DNA of 64,000 nt from NCBI GenBank assembly GCA_031271865.1, contig JAISUW010000050.1, positions 1 to 64,000 of the forward strand, written 5' to 3'. This stretch comes from Oscillospiraceae bacterium (lineage in GTDB: Bacteria; Bacillota; Clostridia; Oscillospirales; Acutalibacteraceae). A program made the position numbers and the translations under genes. A model generated the notes under the pieces. It saw only the letters and a list, made by a program, of their open reading frames with translations. It made no database searches and was not told where the DNA came from. Shown here piece by piece: positions 43,876-53,379 of the stretch; position 1 is the first letter of the stretch; each line of letters starts with the position of its first letter.

Positions 43876-44874
43876 TCAGCCTAAATACGCATTCGAGAAG
43901 TATTCCGCACCGAGTTCTTTATCAATGAGTTGATTGTCATACATCCAATCAAAGAACGCATTCCAGCGGCTTTCATCGATGTACCCCCAGTACGGCGCAT
44001 CGGCAATATAGGCTTTGGACATATAGACTTGCGAGGCTTCCACGAGTTCTTTACCCAACTCAGGGGCGGCTTCGAGGAGGATGGCGGCCGACTCCTGCGG
44101 ATTTTCTGCGGCATAGGTATAGCCTTTGCCGACGGCTTGGAGAAACATCTTTGCTGTTTCCGGATGCTCCGCCAAGTAGGCGTTGTTGGCAATGACTACC
44201 GGCGTATAGCAATCCAGTTTCGGTTCCGCCTCTGCGAAAGAGAGGTACGTATAGGGCACACCGGCGACTTGCGCCGCGACACCATCCCAGCCCTCATAAA
44301 TCCAGACGGCATCAATGTCGGTCTGTATGGCGGCGAGGACATCAGTCACGGTGTTCGGGATACGGATGAGCTTATCGAAGTCGCCGCCTTGGTTCTCCAT
44401 GACCTGCCGGATGACAGCCAGCTCCGCCGGAAGATCCCATGAGGCATAGCGTTTGCCCTCCAAGTCCTTGAACGACCGGATATTTGCGCTTGCCGGGGCG
44501 ATGATACCGCTGGTGTTGTGACTTACGACCGCCGCTACGGCCGTGACAGGCAGCGGTTCGTCCGAACTCCACGCAGCGGCGAGCATATCCTGCGCGTCAA
44601 TGCCGAAGTCCGCTTTACCTGCAGCCACAAGGGCAGGGGCACCGCTCTCCGGCGGTTGAACGATGCTCACCTCCAGCCCGGCCTGTGCAAAGTATCCCTT
44701 CGCCTCTGCGACATACAGCCCGGTGTGGTTGGTGTTGGGTGTCCAGTCCAAGACAAAAGTGATTTTTTCCGTGGAGCTGCCGCTGTCTGCTTTCTCCCCT
44801 TCGGTACCGCAAGAGGTAATGCCGAGGAGCAGAACAATTGTGAGAATAACAGCATATACAGACGTTTTTTTCAT
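43876..44874 (-). CDS. NMT1/THI5-like ABC substrate-binding lipoprotein (thiamine-precursor type)
   Basis: ITFVLDWTPNTNHTGLYVAEAKGYFAQAGLEVSIVQPPESGAPALVAAGKADFGID; lipobox LLGITSC. Confidence 0.88.
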   Translation of the reverse strand: MKKTSVYAVILTIVLLLGITSCGTEGEKADSGSSTEKITFVLDWTPNTNHTGLYVAEAKGYFAQAGLEVSIVQPPESGAPALVAAGKADFGIDAQDMLAAAWSSDEPLPVTAVAAVVSHNTSGIIAPASANIRSFKDLEGKRYASWDLPAELAVIRQVMENQGGDFDKLIRIPNTVTDVLAAIQTDIDAVWIYEGWDGVAAQVAGVPYTYLSFAEAEPKLDCYTPVVIANNAYLAEHPETAKMFLQAVGKGYTYAAENPQESAAILLEAAPELGKELVEASQVYMSKAYIADAPYWGYIDESRWNAFFDWMYDNQLIDKELGAEYFSNAYLG

Positions 44875-44977
44875 TGGGATGCGTTCCTTTCGTTCTTCGA
44901 TGTATATATGTATGCCATACGCATTTGCGTGTAAGAATTGCCGTTCGCCGGTTCTAAACCGATTCCCTCTTCATTGC

Positions 44978-45733
44978 TCATTGTTTGCTGTGCGCTTTGT
45001 AGGGCATCGCCTTGCGCTGCAGCAAATCCGTACACTTGATGAGGAGAACGGACAACAGAGAGATAAGCAGAATGACGGAGAACATCTTATCGTAGGCATA
45101 GCCCTTGCGGACGCGGGTCATGTAGACACCCAGACCTGCCTCGCCGCCCAGCCACTCGGCGATGACCGCACCGACTACGGCATAGCTCACGGAAATGCGC
45201 AGACCGGAGAAGAAGCTGTCTAAGGAGGCCGGGAGCTTTACATGACGGAGAATCTGCCCGTTCGTGGCGCCCATGGTGCGGTAGAGGCGGATGTAATCGG
45301 CATCTACCGCCTGCAACCCACCCAAGAGTGCCAAGCACAGCGGGAAGAAGCAAGTAATGAAGATCAGCGCTATCTTCGGCAGCACCCCATAGCCCAGCCA
45401 CAAAACCAACAGCGGAGCTATAGCTATGGTCGGCACCGTCTGCGTGAGGACAACAAGGGGCATACACATCTGCCGCAGAATGGAAAAACGGTCAAGGACC
45501 ACAGCCAGTAACACAGCCGCCGCTATACTGAGTCCCAAGCCGATGAAAGCTTCCTCCAAGGACACAAGCATATGCCGCATGAGCAGCGGGAAATCCGTGA
45601 CAAATGCACGCCCGACCTTGAGCGGCGAAGGAAGCATGAATGCCGGCACCCATCCGAAAGCACAGACACCCTGCCAAATCAACAGCAAAGCGGCTATGGG
45701 CAGGAGGGGTAGTAGGCGGCGGCTCTTAGGCAT
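44978..45733 (-). CDS. ABC transporter permease (ThiX/SsuC-like)
   Basis: TM protein with QTVPTIAIAPLLVLWLGYGVLPKIALIFITCFFPL and AVIAEWLGGEAGLGVYM. Confidence 0.88.
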   Translation of the reverse strand: MPKSRRLLPLLPIAALLLIWQGVCAFGWVPAFMLPSPLKVGRAFVTDFPLLMRHMLVSLEEAFIGLGLSIAAAVLLAVVLDRFSILRQMCMPLVVLTQTVPTIAIAPLLVLWLGYGVLPKIALIFITCFFPLCLALLGGLQAVDADYIRLYRTMGATNGQILRHVKLPASLDSFFSGLRISVSYAVVGAVIAEWLGGEAGLGVYMTRVRKGYAYDKMFSVILLISLLSVLLIKCTDLLQRKAMPYKAHSKQ

Positions 45734-46037
45734 GGTGTTTCGCCACTTTCTTGTCTATGGACCACACGCCTTGCGTGGGGTTCCAGAAAATTTTGACATA
45801 GCTGCTTACAGAGGGTGCGCCTTCGCGGATGACAATCTCCTGCGCCTCGCGTATCAGGCGCATACAGGTGTCGAAGTCCCCCTCCACCGTGGACTCAAAG
45901 GGACCTACGTAGCAGGGAAGCCCCGAGGCTTTCAGGTGGGCTATCACGGCATCCACAATGCGGATGACCTCCTCCCCCTCTGCTTGGGGCAGGACTTGGA
46001 TGGCTACGGAGCATTCGGGTTGGGTTGAGGCAGACAT
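45726..46037 (-). CDS. MTH1187/YkoF-like thiamine-binding domain protein
   Basis: CSVAIQVLPQAEGEEVIRIVDAVIAHLKASGLPCYVGPFESTVEGDFDTCMRLIREAQE; overlaps the permease start. Confidence 0.8.
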   Translation of the reverse strand: MSASTQPECSVAIQVLPQAEGEEVIRIVDAVIAHLKASGLPCYVGPFESTVEGDFDTCMRLIREAQEIVIREGAPSVSSYVKIFWNPTQGVWSIDKKVAKHHA

Positions 46038-46417
46038 GGTGTGTTCCTTTCTGTATGACAGGTATGGGCAGCGCGGGAAATCTGCAAAAAAATGGAACCT
46101 GCTATCCGTTAGTCTTGTCTAATAGGCGTAGGGCGGCAAAAGCAGATCAGCAGACACCGACCCCAACAAAGAGGATACGCAAAAGAAGGGTAGCCATGCG
46201 CCACCGAACCAAACCGGGTTCGCAAGGCGCGGTTGGACAAGCGGTGCATGGCTCAACCCCCGGGAGAGGCTCACTCCCCTCTCCGCAGTCGGCAAAAGCG
46301 AGGGCAGCTTCACTCCCTGCCCGACCCGTAGATAAAAGACTGCAAACGGCCGCGCCCGTCTTGGAAACAGACAGCAGAGGCTCTCTGACAAAACGGGCGC
46401 GAAAATTTGAAAAGTTA

Positions 46418-46522
46418 TTTCCCTTCGCCGGCATTATCCGGAGCAGGTTCAATGGGTTGCGCTCAAAACACGCTCTCAGCCTGTTGGGAACAACTGCACC
46501 GCCCAACATAAAGGCACCCCGT
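46418..46522 (-). ncRNA. TPP riboswitch (THI element)
   Basis: Reverse complement: GGGGTGCCtttatgttgggcggtgcagttgttcccaacaggCTGAGAgcgtgttttgagcgcAACCCATTGAACCTGCTCCGGATAATGCCGGCGAAGGGAAA, matching the conserved CUGAGA and ACCUG-GGAUAAUGCCxGCGxAGGGA motifs. Confidence 0.93.
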
Positions 46523-46690
46523 TTGTCACGAGATATTATACCACACGCTGCAGGAAAAGTCAAGGAAAATTTTAAATCGAAGAGGGAGGCAATAGGTCTC
46601 CCGCCGGAAAGGTAAGCAGACGCTTGCCGCGGCATCGCCATGTCGGCGAGAGTGAGGGGAGCCTACAGCTCCCCACGGAAGGAGGATGCA

Positions 46691-47539
46691 ATGCTTAACC
46701 TCAGTATCGGACGCCACCTCGGTCTGCCCCCCCGCAGCCGCATCTGCAATGGAGAGGAGCCTCCGCCATGCAGCGGAGATGCTTGCGCCCCGAAAGCCTC
46801 CCTCTGGCGGCGGCTGACCGCTTTCGTCTTGTCCGTTTGGATGACGGTCATTGGGATTGCTGTCCCGGCGTCGGCGGATGAATCCGCAGACCCTTTCGGT
46901 GATTGGCTCAAGAGCATCTTCGGCGGGGCAGACCCGCCCTCCGCCGGCAAAGTGACAAGCGGCGTTGTTGACTACGCAAAAGCTTGCCAGCCGGACAACC
47001 AACTCCCCATGTGGGGCGGCTTCGACCTCTGGAATAAGAAAGAACGCTTCGTGCAGTTTGCCCTCTCGCAAGTAGGTTATCATGAGGGGAAGCGCATCAA
47101 TAACGGTGCATCCGTCCGCTTTCCGGCCGGCAACAATTGGACGAAGTACGGCGTTATGTATGGGAACTACGTCGGCGAGTGGTGTGCCGTGTTCGTCAGT
47201 GTATGCGCAGAGGCGGCCGGCATCCCGGAGAATGTGCTTGAGAAGAGTGCCAGTGCCTCCATCGGTATGTATAACAGCGACGGAACCAAAAGCAGCAAGT
47301 ATATTCCCCGGGAGAATGCACTCTCCAAAGCCGTTCCGGTGCGCGGGGATTTGGTGTACTTCCTCTACCGCCGTTCCGGGGACCGCAATGCCTCCCATGT
47401 CGGCATCGTAGTTGGCTACAACAAGTGGACGCACATCCTTGAGACCGTCGAGGGCAACAAATCCAACGCCGTCAAAAAATGTTCTTACAACCTCGAGACC
47501 AACAAGACCATCAAAGGCTTTCTGCGCGTGGACGTGTAG
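46691..47539 (+). CDS. Exported CHAP-domain (amidase/endopeptidase-like) protein
   Basis: VQFALSQVGYHEG...VGEWCAVFVSVCAEAAG...PVRGDLVYFLYRRSGDRNASHVGIVVGY; RBS ggaggatgca. Confidence 0.82.
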   Translation: MLNLSIGRHLGLPPRSRICNGEEPPPCSGDACAPKASLWRRLTAFVLSVWMTVIGIAVPASADESADPFGDWLKSIFGGADPPSAGKVTSGVVDYAKACQPDNQLPMWGGFDLWNKKERFVQFALSQVGYHEGKRINNGASVRFPAGNNWTKYGVMYGNYVGEWCAVFVSVCAEAAGIPENVLEKSASASIGMYNSDGTKSSKYIPRENALSKAVPVRGDLVYFLYRRSGDRNASHVGIVVGYNKWTHILETVEGNKSNAVKKCSYNLETNKTIKGFLRVDV

Positions 47540-47559
47540 CGTCCCGCCCTTCATACCGA

Positions 47560-47590
47560 CAAAGGCAGCCGACCGGGACTGCCTTTGTTT
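47560..47590. terminator. Terminator hairpin between convergent CHAP and beta-galactosidase genes
   Basis: CAAAGGCAG...CTGCCTTTGttt. Confidence 0.6.
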
Positions 47591-47613
47591 CATCTGTTGC
47601 TGCGTTGTTTTGC

Positions 47614-50600
47614 TTAGCAAACGGGTCGGATGGTGAAACCCCAAGTGAGCTTTTCCCCAAAGTTGATGCGGTAGGGCTTGTAAGGCGGATGACCGCAGCT
47701 CTCACTGCCGGAGGCGCGGACATATCCATCCAATGAGAAATAGGTAATCCTATCGTCTTTGATGTCCTCGCGATGCTTGGCCGCCTTCAAAAGCTCCTGC
47801 GGGTACTTGTGGACAGAGAACGACAGAAGGGAGGGTGTGCCGCTTTCGTCCTCGCGGAAGCCGGGCGCACTTATCTGCAATCCGATGCCGTCGGCGTCCG
47901 TAAACTCCACCCAGCGCACGGCACCATGGTTGGAGTTGTCCTGCGGCTTTATATACGGTTCGTGCTGTGCTGCGGCTGTCGTCTTGTATATCCCAACGGC
48001 GGCAACTTGCGTCATATCGGGAAGGTTCTCTGCAGGACCCAGACCATAGTAACGGATGTTGTCAAAATTCTTCGCAATGCCGCCGTAGATGCCGAAGCGG
48101 TATAATTCCGCCTCGGAGGGGCGTTTGTCGGTGGGTTCCAGTGTGAAAGTGCAGAAGACCGTACCGTCGGTTAAGATACGGTACGAAGCCTTCGCTGTCC
48201 ACCAAACCTCACCGCGGACGGTGAGTTCATAGAGACACTCTGCGATAATGACACTCTCGTCGCGCCAAGCATTGAAGCTGGTGCAAGCGGTTGTCAGCTC
48301 ATCCAGACCCAGTTTGCGGAAGTTTGCACGGATAGAGTTGTCGTTATCCAATGCGGCACGGACAAAGTTCAGCACCAAAGGCAGACGGTCGCGAAGAATC
48401 TTTTTGCCTGTTACGTTATAGGAAGAGATGGCACCGGTGTCTTTCTTGATAACAATCTCTGCTTTGCCTGCTTTGACTGTTATCCCGTACTGGTTCTTAA
48501 TGTAGGTTTGGAAACTGCCGCTTTCTGTCGCGGCAACAGGAAGCCAACCCTCTTGGACAGTCAGCTGCTCAAATGCGATTTCTTCGCTGTCTTGCCCGAT
48601 ATAGTTGACTGTGATAAGGTAGTCTGCGTTGTGTTTGCGCTTGGGGAGCGGGAGCTTGACATCCTCACTCTTATCTGGGGCGGCGGAGAGGGGCACCTCG
48701 CCGGAAAGAATCTCAGTACCGTTTTCGAGCAATACCCATTTTGCGGTGATGCCCTCGGCGGAGATAAAGCGGTTGGTGTTTGTGAAACTGATGGTGGATT
48801 TGCCTTTCAGCGCGGCACGAATGGGGCGGTAGACATTCTTCATAAGCTTTGCGCCCGTGTGCGGTGTACGGTCGGGGTAAAACAGACCGTCCACGCAGAA
48901 ATTGCCGTCAGAGATGGTCTTGGCAATCTGCCAAGAGGACATCACATCAGGTTCGATGTTGTCGCCGCCGTAAGTCCAGCGGGTCTTTGCCTTGGGACCA
49001 TGGTCCACGGAGTGGTCAACGAACTCCCAGATACAACCGCCGCAGAGATTGTCATACTTATAGAAGAGCTGCCAATAGTCCTCCAAACCGCCGGGACCCA
49101 CACCCATGGCATGGGCGTATTCGCACTCGAAGAACGGCTTTGTCTCAATGAACTGCCAGTGCGAATCCTCATGGTCAAAGTCTCCGCTGCCGGCTTGGAG
49201 AAGCTTATCCGGGTGGGTGTACATCTCGGAGTACACATCGTACCCCCACACGCCGGCGGCGCGGCAGGCTCCCTCGTAGTGTACGGGTACTTCGGGATGG
49301 ACGGCATGGAGCCAATCATAGCACTTATTCTGGCAGTGGATGCCGCCGGCCTCATTGCCCAAGCTCCACATGGTGACGCAGGGATGATTGCGGTCACGGA
49401 AGTACATCCGCTTCACGCGGTCAATGAAGCGCGGGAGCCATATCTTATTGTCGGCGATGATGTCCCAACGCTCACCGCGGGGGATTTTGGTGCGGTCTAT
49501 CGGCAAAGAACACAGACCGTGCGTCTCTATGTCGGCCTCGTCGATGACATAGAAGCCCATGCGGTCAGCCAGGTGAAGCAAGTAGGGGTCCGGTGGGTAG
49601 TGGGACGTTCGGATAGCATTGACATTGTACCGTTTCATTAACGTGAGATCCAGCAAGTAATCCGCATAAGACATGGCGTAGCCCTTAGTCGGATGACTGT
49701 CGTGGTGGTTCACGCCTTTGAACTTGATTTTCTTGTCGTTGAACTTGAATACTGCACCGTCAATTTTTATATCGCGGAAGCCGATATAGGCTCGAATAAC
49801 CGTAGCCGTTTTGCGTTCGTGGAGAAGCCGGATAAAGCACTCATATAAGCGCGGCTTTTCGGGATTCCATTCCTCCGGACGCAGATCGTTGAAGCGCACG
49901 ACATAGCGCTCTTTGGCCGTCGAGCGGGCGGCAAGGTTCAACTCCGGGCATTCAAACTCCAATGCCCAACCCATATAAGCCTCTGAGATGGATTCAATGA
50001 TAACGGCGAGGTCATAGGTACCGTCGGAACGCTTCTGGGGGCGCAGAAAGTAATCATTCAGTATGACTTTCGGTCCTGCTGTAAAGAGGACATCGCGGAA
50101 TATTCCATTTTCACGGAACATATCCTGGCACTCCAGCCATGTGCCGGTGCACCATTTGTGCACCACAATGAGAAGCTCGTTTTCGCCGTCCGTGACAGCA
50201 TCGGATACATCAAACTCCGCAGAATTGTGGGAACCTTCCGTGTACCCGATGCGGCAGCCGTTGAGGAAGACATTCGCACAGGGAGCGACACCCAGCAAAC
50301 TGACGGTAAAGACCTTGCCTTTGGATATATCCACGTTGAAGAGCTTGCGGTAGACGCCGACGGGCATTTTTTCCGGTAAGGAAAGCTCTAAGCCCTGTAT
50401 GTCAAGTTTGTCTTTCAGATCCGTATTCTGATCCAAACCACACCAGAAGATTTTTTTGAGGTATTCGTCTCGCTGCTGCCTGCTGTCAAAAAGCGGGAGG
50501 TTCGGCACTTCCCCGGAGGAACCGTCTTTGGTTCCATTGAACTCATAGGGGCAGTTGATATAGACAGGCGGGGCATAACCGGTACGCTGCCAATCGGAGG

Positions 50601-50856
50601 GTACGGGAATCTTCTCCCAGCGCACATTCTCTGTTTCCAGATGGCGAGGCAGGTCGGAGATGTCCGGAAAGTACATGAAATCCCACTCCCCGGAGAGGCA
50701 CGTCGTCATGTCAGACTCCGTGCGTTCCCTCTCCCATGGTGTGGCTTTCAGCTTTTCCTCATCCCGAAATGGAATAAAGTAAGCCCGGGGCGCGAGCTTC
50801 TTTGTCTCCATGACATCGAAGTCTTTATAATTGGACATCATCATGCGGTATAACAT
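47614..50856 (-). CDS. Glycoside hydrolase family 2 beta-galactosidase (LacZ-like)
   Basis: VPSDWQRTGYAPPVYIN, NHHDSHPTKGYAM, NAIRTSHYPPDPYLLHLADRMGFYVIDEADIETHG, RDRNHPCVTMWSLGNEAGG; RBS ggaggattgaccg. Confidence 0.93.
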   Translation of the reverse strand: MLYRMMMSNYKDFDVMETKKLAPRAYFIPFRDEEKLKATPWERERTESDMTTCLSGEWDFMYFPDISDLPRHLETENVRWEKIPVPSDWQRTGYAPPVYINCPYEFNGTKDGSSGEVPNLPLFDSRQQRDEYLKKIFWCGLDQNTDLKDKLDIQGLELSLPEKMPVGVYRKLFNVDISKGKVFTVSLLGVAPCANVFLNGCRIGYTEGSHNSAEFDVSDAVTDGENELLIVVHKWCTGTWLECQDMFRENGIFRDVLFTAGPKVILNDYFLRPQKRSDGTYDLAVIIESISEAYMGWALEFECPELNLAARSTAKERYVVRFNDLRPEEWNPEKPRLYECFIRLLHERKTATVIRAYIGFRDIKIDGAVFKFNDKKIKFKGVNHHDSHPTKGYAMSYADYLLDLTLMKRYNVNAIRTSHYPPDPYLLHLADRMGFYVIDEADIETHGLCSLPIDRTKIPRGERWDIIADNKIWLPRFIDRVKRMYFRDRNHPCVTMWSLGNEAGGIHCQNKCYDWLHAVHPEVPVHYEGACRAAGVWGYDVYSEMYTHPDKLLQAGSGDFDHEDSHWQFIETKPFFECEYAHAMGVGPGGLEDYWQLFYKYDNLCGGCIWEFVDHSVDHGPKAKTRWTYGGDNIEPDVMSSWQIAKTISDGNFCVDGLFYPDRTPHTGAKLMKNVYRPIRAALKGKSTISFTNTNRFISAEGITAKWVLLENGTEILSGEVPLSAAPDKSEDVKLPLPKRKHNADYLITVNYIGQDSEEIAFEQLTVQEGWLPVAATESGSFQTYIKNQYGITVKAGKAEIVIKKDTGAISSYNVTGKKILRDRLPLVLNFVRAALDNDNSIRANFRKLGLDELTTACTSFNAWRDESVIIAECLYELTVRGEVWWTAKASYRILTDGTVFCTFTLEPTDKRPSEAELYRFGIYGGIAKNFDNIRYYGLGPAENLPDMTQVAAVGIYKTTAAAQHEPYIKPQDNSNHGAVRWVEFTDADGIGLQISAPGFREDESGTPSLLSFSVHKYPQELLKAAKHREDIKDDRITYFSLDGYVRASGSESCGHPPYKPYRINFGEKLTWGFTIRPVC

Positions 50857-50910
50857 CGGTCAATCCTCCATCAACTGCCTGCGGCAGCGGTAGTAATGCT
50901 GATTCAACGG

Positions 50911-53193
50911 TCACTGTTTTTCGAGTTTAGCGGCTTTTGCCAGCAATCTGCGCGTGCCGGCGGATTCGAAAGCAATTTCCAGCAAAGTGTCGCCGCCGGG
51001 CATTGCTTGCGCGGAAGTAACTGTACCAATTCCGAATTTGCCGTGACGGACGGTATCGCCTAAGGTGAACGTTTGCTCTTTTCGAATCGGCTGCACTTGT
51101 GTGCGAAGTACGGCACCGGCTTCGGCCGGGGAAAGATAGTCCGGGATGTCATCAATTCTGCCGGTGAAATCGTACCGCTCATTGGTATAGCGGCCGGAAC
51201 CTTTGCGTTTTAGTACTGTCAATCCTGTTTCGCGCAGGAAGCGGGAAGGCTTATTGAACTGGGACTGCCCCCAGAGCATCCGCATACTGCACGTAGTCAA
51301 AAACAGTCTGCGGCGGGCGCGGGTAATACCGACATAGGCCAAGCGGCGTTCCTCCTCCTCATCCTCCAAGGTCTCGCAGTAGCGGTTGGGGAACACCCCC
51401 TCCTCCCAGGCGGGGAGATAGACAGAGTCAAACTCTAAGCCTTTGGAGGCGTGGATTGTCATGAGGTAAGCGGCATCTGCGGTCGGGTCGGCGCGGTCAA
51501 TGTCCGTCAGAAGGGACACTTCTTCCAAGAATCCGATGAGCGTGGGGTTGTCATTCTCTTCCTCGTACTGCACCAGGTTGGTACCGAGTTCCATGAGGTT
51601 CTCGCGGCGATCCTCGCAGGTCTCCTTGTCCAGTTCCAAGAACTCCCAATAACCGCTGCGCTCCAAGGTTTCCTCTAATAGTGTTTGCAGTGTGATGCGT
51701 TTTTGACCGGGAGAAAGCTCGCGCGGCGGATCCTCCGGGGAGTCCAAGAGCGGACCGGCTAAGTCGCGCAAGCCGTTAATCAGATGCCCGAACGCCTCCA
51801 GTTTGCCGGCGACCCGCTGCAAAGAGGCCGCATGGGAGGCACGGCTGATTACCTCAAAAAGCGGTACACCGGCTCTTGCCGCTGCATCTGCGGCCTTTTG
51901 GAGTGTACCCTCCCCTATACCGCGTTTGGGTTCGTTAATAATGCGGCGCAGGCGCACCTCGTCGGAAGGGTTGGCGATAATGGTGAGATAAGCCAAAGCA
52001 TCCTTGATTTCTTTGCGGTCATAGAAGCGCATACCGCCAATAATACGGTAGGGCACATGGGCGTTGCGGAACGCTGTTTCTATCGCATTGGAGAGCGCGT
52101 TTGAGCGATACAGCACCGCATGGGCGGAGGCGCGGCCTCCATTGGCAACGGCAGAACGAACACTCTCCGCTATGAAGCGGGATTCCTCGCGCTCGTCCAA
52201 GAACTCCTGCCAGATGACAGGCTCCCCTTTGCCGTTCGAGGTGAAGAGGGTCTTCCCTTTCCGCTGGGTATTCTTGGCAATCACGCGGTTAGCGGTGTCT
52301 AAGATGTTCTGCGTAGAGCGGTAGTTCTCCTCTAAACGCACGACCTTTGCGCCCGGGAATTGATGCTCAAAGCTGAGGATGTTCTCAATGGTCGCCCCGC
52401 GAAAGCGGTAGATGGATTGGTCGTCGTCCCCGACCACGCATAAATTCCGATGACCCGCCGCCAGCAGCGATACCAAACGGTACTGCGTGTGGTTCGTATC
52501 TTGGTACTCATCCACAAGAATGTAATCAAAACGGCGTTGGTAGTAGTTCAGAATATCCGGATTCCCCTCGAGCATCTGCACTGTATAATAGAGCAAATCA
52601 TCGAAATCCATGGCGTTAGCGCGCTTGAGTTCCATCTGATACAACTTATAGCACAGCGCTATCTTCGCAAGCACCGGATCGTCACCCGCCGAATGCGCCA
52701 AATCCGACGGGGAGAGCATCTTCTCTTTAGCCGCGGAGATGTCTTTGAGTACCTTGCTTATTGGCAGATACTTATCGTCAATGTTCAGCGCTTTCATGAC
52801 GCGCTTCATCTGCGCCTTGCTGTCGTCGGCATCATAAATCGCAAAGCGGCTGTTGAATCCCTCTATACCGCCGTCTTGCCGCCGTAAGAATTTCGCACAG
52901 GTCGCATGGAATGTTCCTGCCCAAATTTCCTCCCCTTGCGGTCCCAGCATGGCTTTGAGCCGCTCCTTCATCTCTCCCGCGGCTTTGTTCGTGAAGGTTA
53001 TCGCTAAAATCTTCCACGGCGGTACCGGCTCAGTCGCCAGTATCTGCGCCACTCTATGTACCAGTACAGTTGTTTTTCCGCTTCCCGCTCCGGCAAGCAC
53101 CAGCACAGGGCCGCGTGTCGCAGCTACTGCCTCTTGCTGTCTTGCATTGAGTCCTTTCATGATGTCCGTGGGCGCGGTGTCGGTCATTTGCAT
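50911..53193 (-). CDS. pcrA: ATP-dependent DNA helicase UvrD/PcrA
   Basis: LNARQQEAVAATRGPVLVLAGAGSGKTTVLVHRVAQIL, VDEYQDTNHTQY, VVGDDDQSIYRFRGA, LMTIHASKGLEFDSVYL. Confidence 0.95.
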   Translation of the reverse strand: MQMTDTAPTDIMKGLNARQQEAVAATRGPVLVLAGAGSGKTTVLVHRVAQILATEPVPPWKILAITFTNKAAGEMKERLKAMLGPQGEEIWAGTFHATCAKFLRRQDGGIEGFNSRFAIYDADDSKAQMKRVMKALNIDDKYLPISKVLKDISAAKEKMLSPSDLAHSAGDDPVLAKIALCYKLYQMELKRANAMDFDDLLYYTVQMLEGNPDILNYYQRRFDYILVDEYQDTNHTQYRLVSLLAAGHRNLCVVGDDDQSIYRFRGATIENILSFEHQFPGAKVVRLEENYRSTQNILDTANRVIAKNTQRKGKTLFTSNGKGEPVIWQEFLDEREESRFIAESVRSAVANGGRASAHAVLYRSNALSNAIETAFRNAHVPYRIIGGMRFYDRKEIKDALAYLTIIANPSDEVRLRRIINEPKRGIGEGTLQKAADAAARAGVPLFEVISRASHAASLQRVAGKLEAFGHLINGLRDLAGPLLDSPEDPPRELSPGQKRITLQTLLEETLERSGYWEFLELDKETCEDRRENLMELGTNLVQYEEENDNPTLIGFLEEVSLLTDIDRADPTADAAYLMTIHASKGLEFDSVYLPAWEEGVFPNRYCETLEDEEEERRLAYVGITRARRRLFLTTCSMRMLWGQSQFNKPSRFLRETGLTVLKRKGSGRYTNERYDFTGRIDDIPDYLSPAEAGAVLRTQVQPIRKEQTFTLGDTVRHGKFGIGTVTSAQAMPGGDTLLEIAFESAGTRRLLAKAAKLEKQ

Positions 53194-53202
53194 TCCCCTT
53201 TT

Positions 53203-53379
53203 GGGTTTGGTTTGGTTTAGGTTTAGGTAAGTTTAGGTGAGTTGAGTTTAGCTGAGTTGAGTTTAGCTGAGTTTAGCTAAACTGAGCTGAACTGAGTTTA
53301 GCTAAACTGAGCTGAACTGAGTTTAGCTAAGCTAAACTAAACTGAGCTAAGCTAAACTGAACTAAACTCAACTCAACTT
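53203..53379. repeat. Low-complexity GTTTAGCT/AGCTAAAC repeat tract with dyad symmetry
   Basis: gggtttggtttggtttaggtttaggtaagtttaggtgagttgagtttagctgag...ctaaactgaactaaactcaactcaactt; the tract reaches the pfkA stop codon. Confidence 0.95.

Noticed and set aside
46025-46641. 196-aa plus and 164-aa minus ORFs
   Set aside because: Overlap the TPP riboswitch and its leader; no RBS or motifs.
46580-46690. ydaO-type c-di-AMP riboswitch upstream of the CHAP gene
   Set aside because: Context and a hairpin (GGGGAGCctacaGCTCCCC) were suggestive, but the conserved ydaO sequence blocks could not be identified.
48508-49641. 377-aa plus-strand ORF
   Set aside because: Antisense to the GH2 beta-galactosidase, which has clear catalytic motifs on the opposite strand.
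53203-53379. Telomere-like or simple terminator assignment for the GTTTAGCT tract
   Set aside because: The CCTAAACC-like stretch is short and internal to a chromosome-type region, and there is no U-tract; reported as a repeat of unknown role instead.
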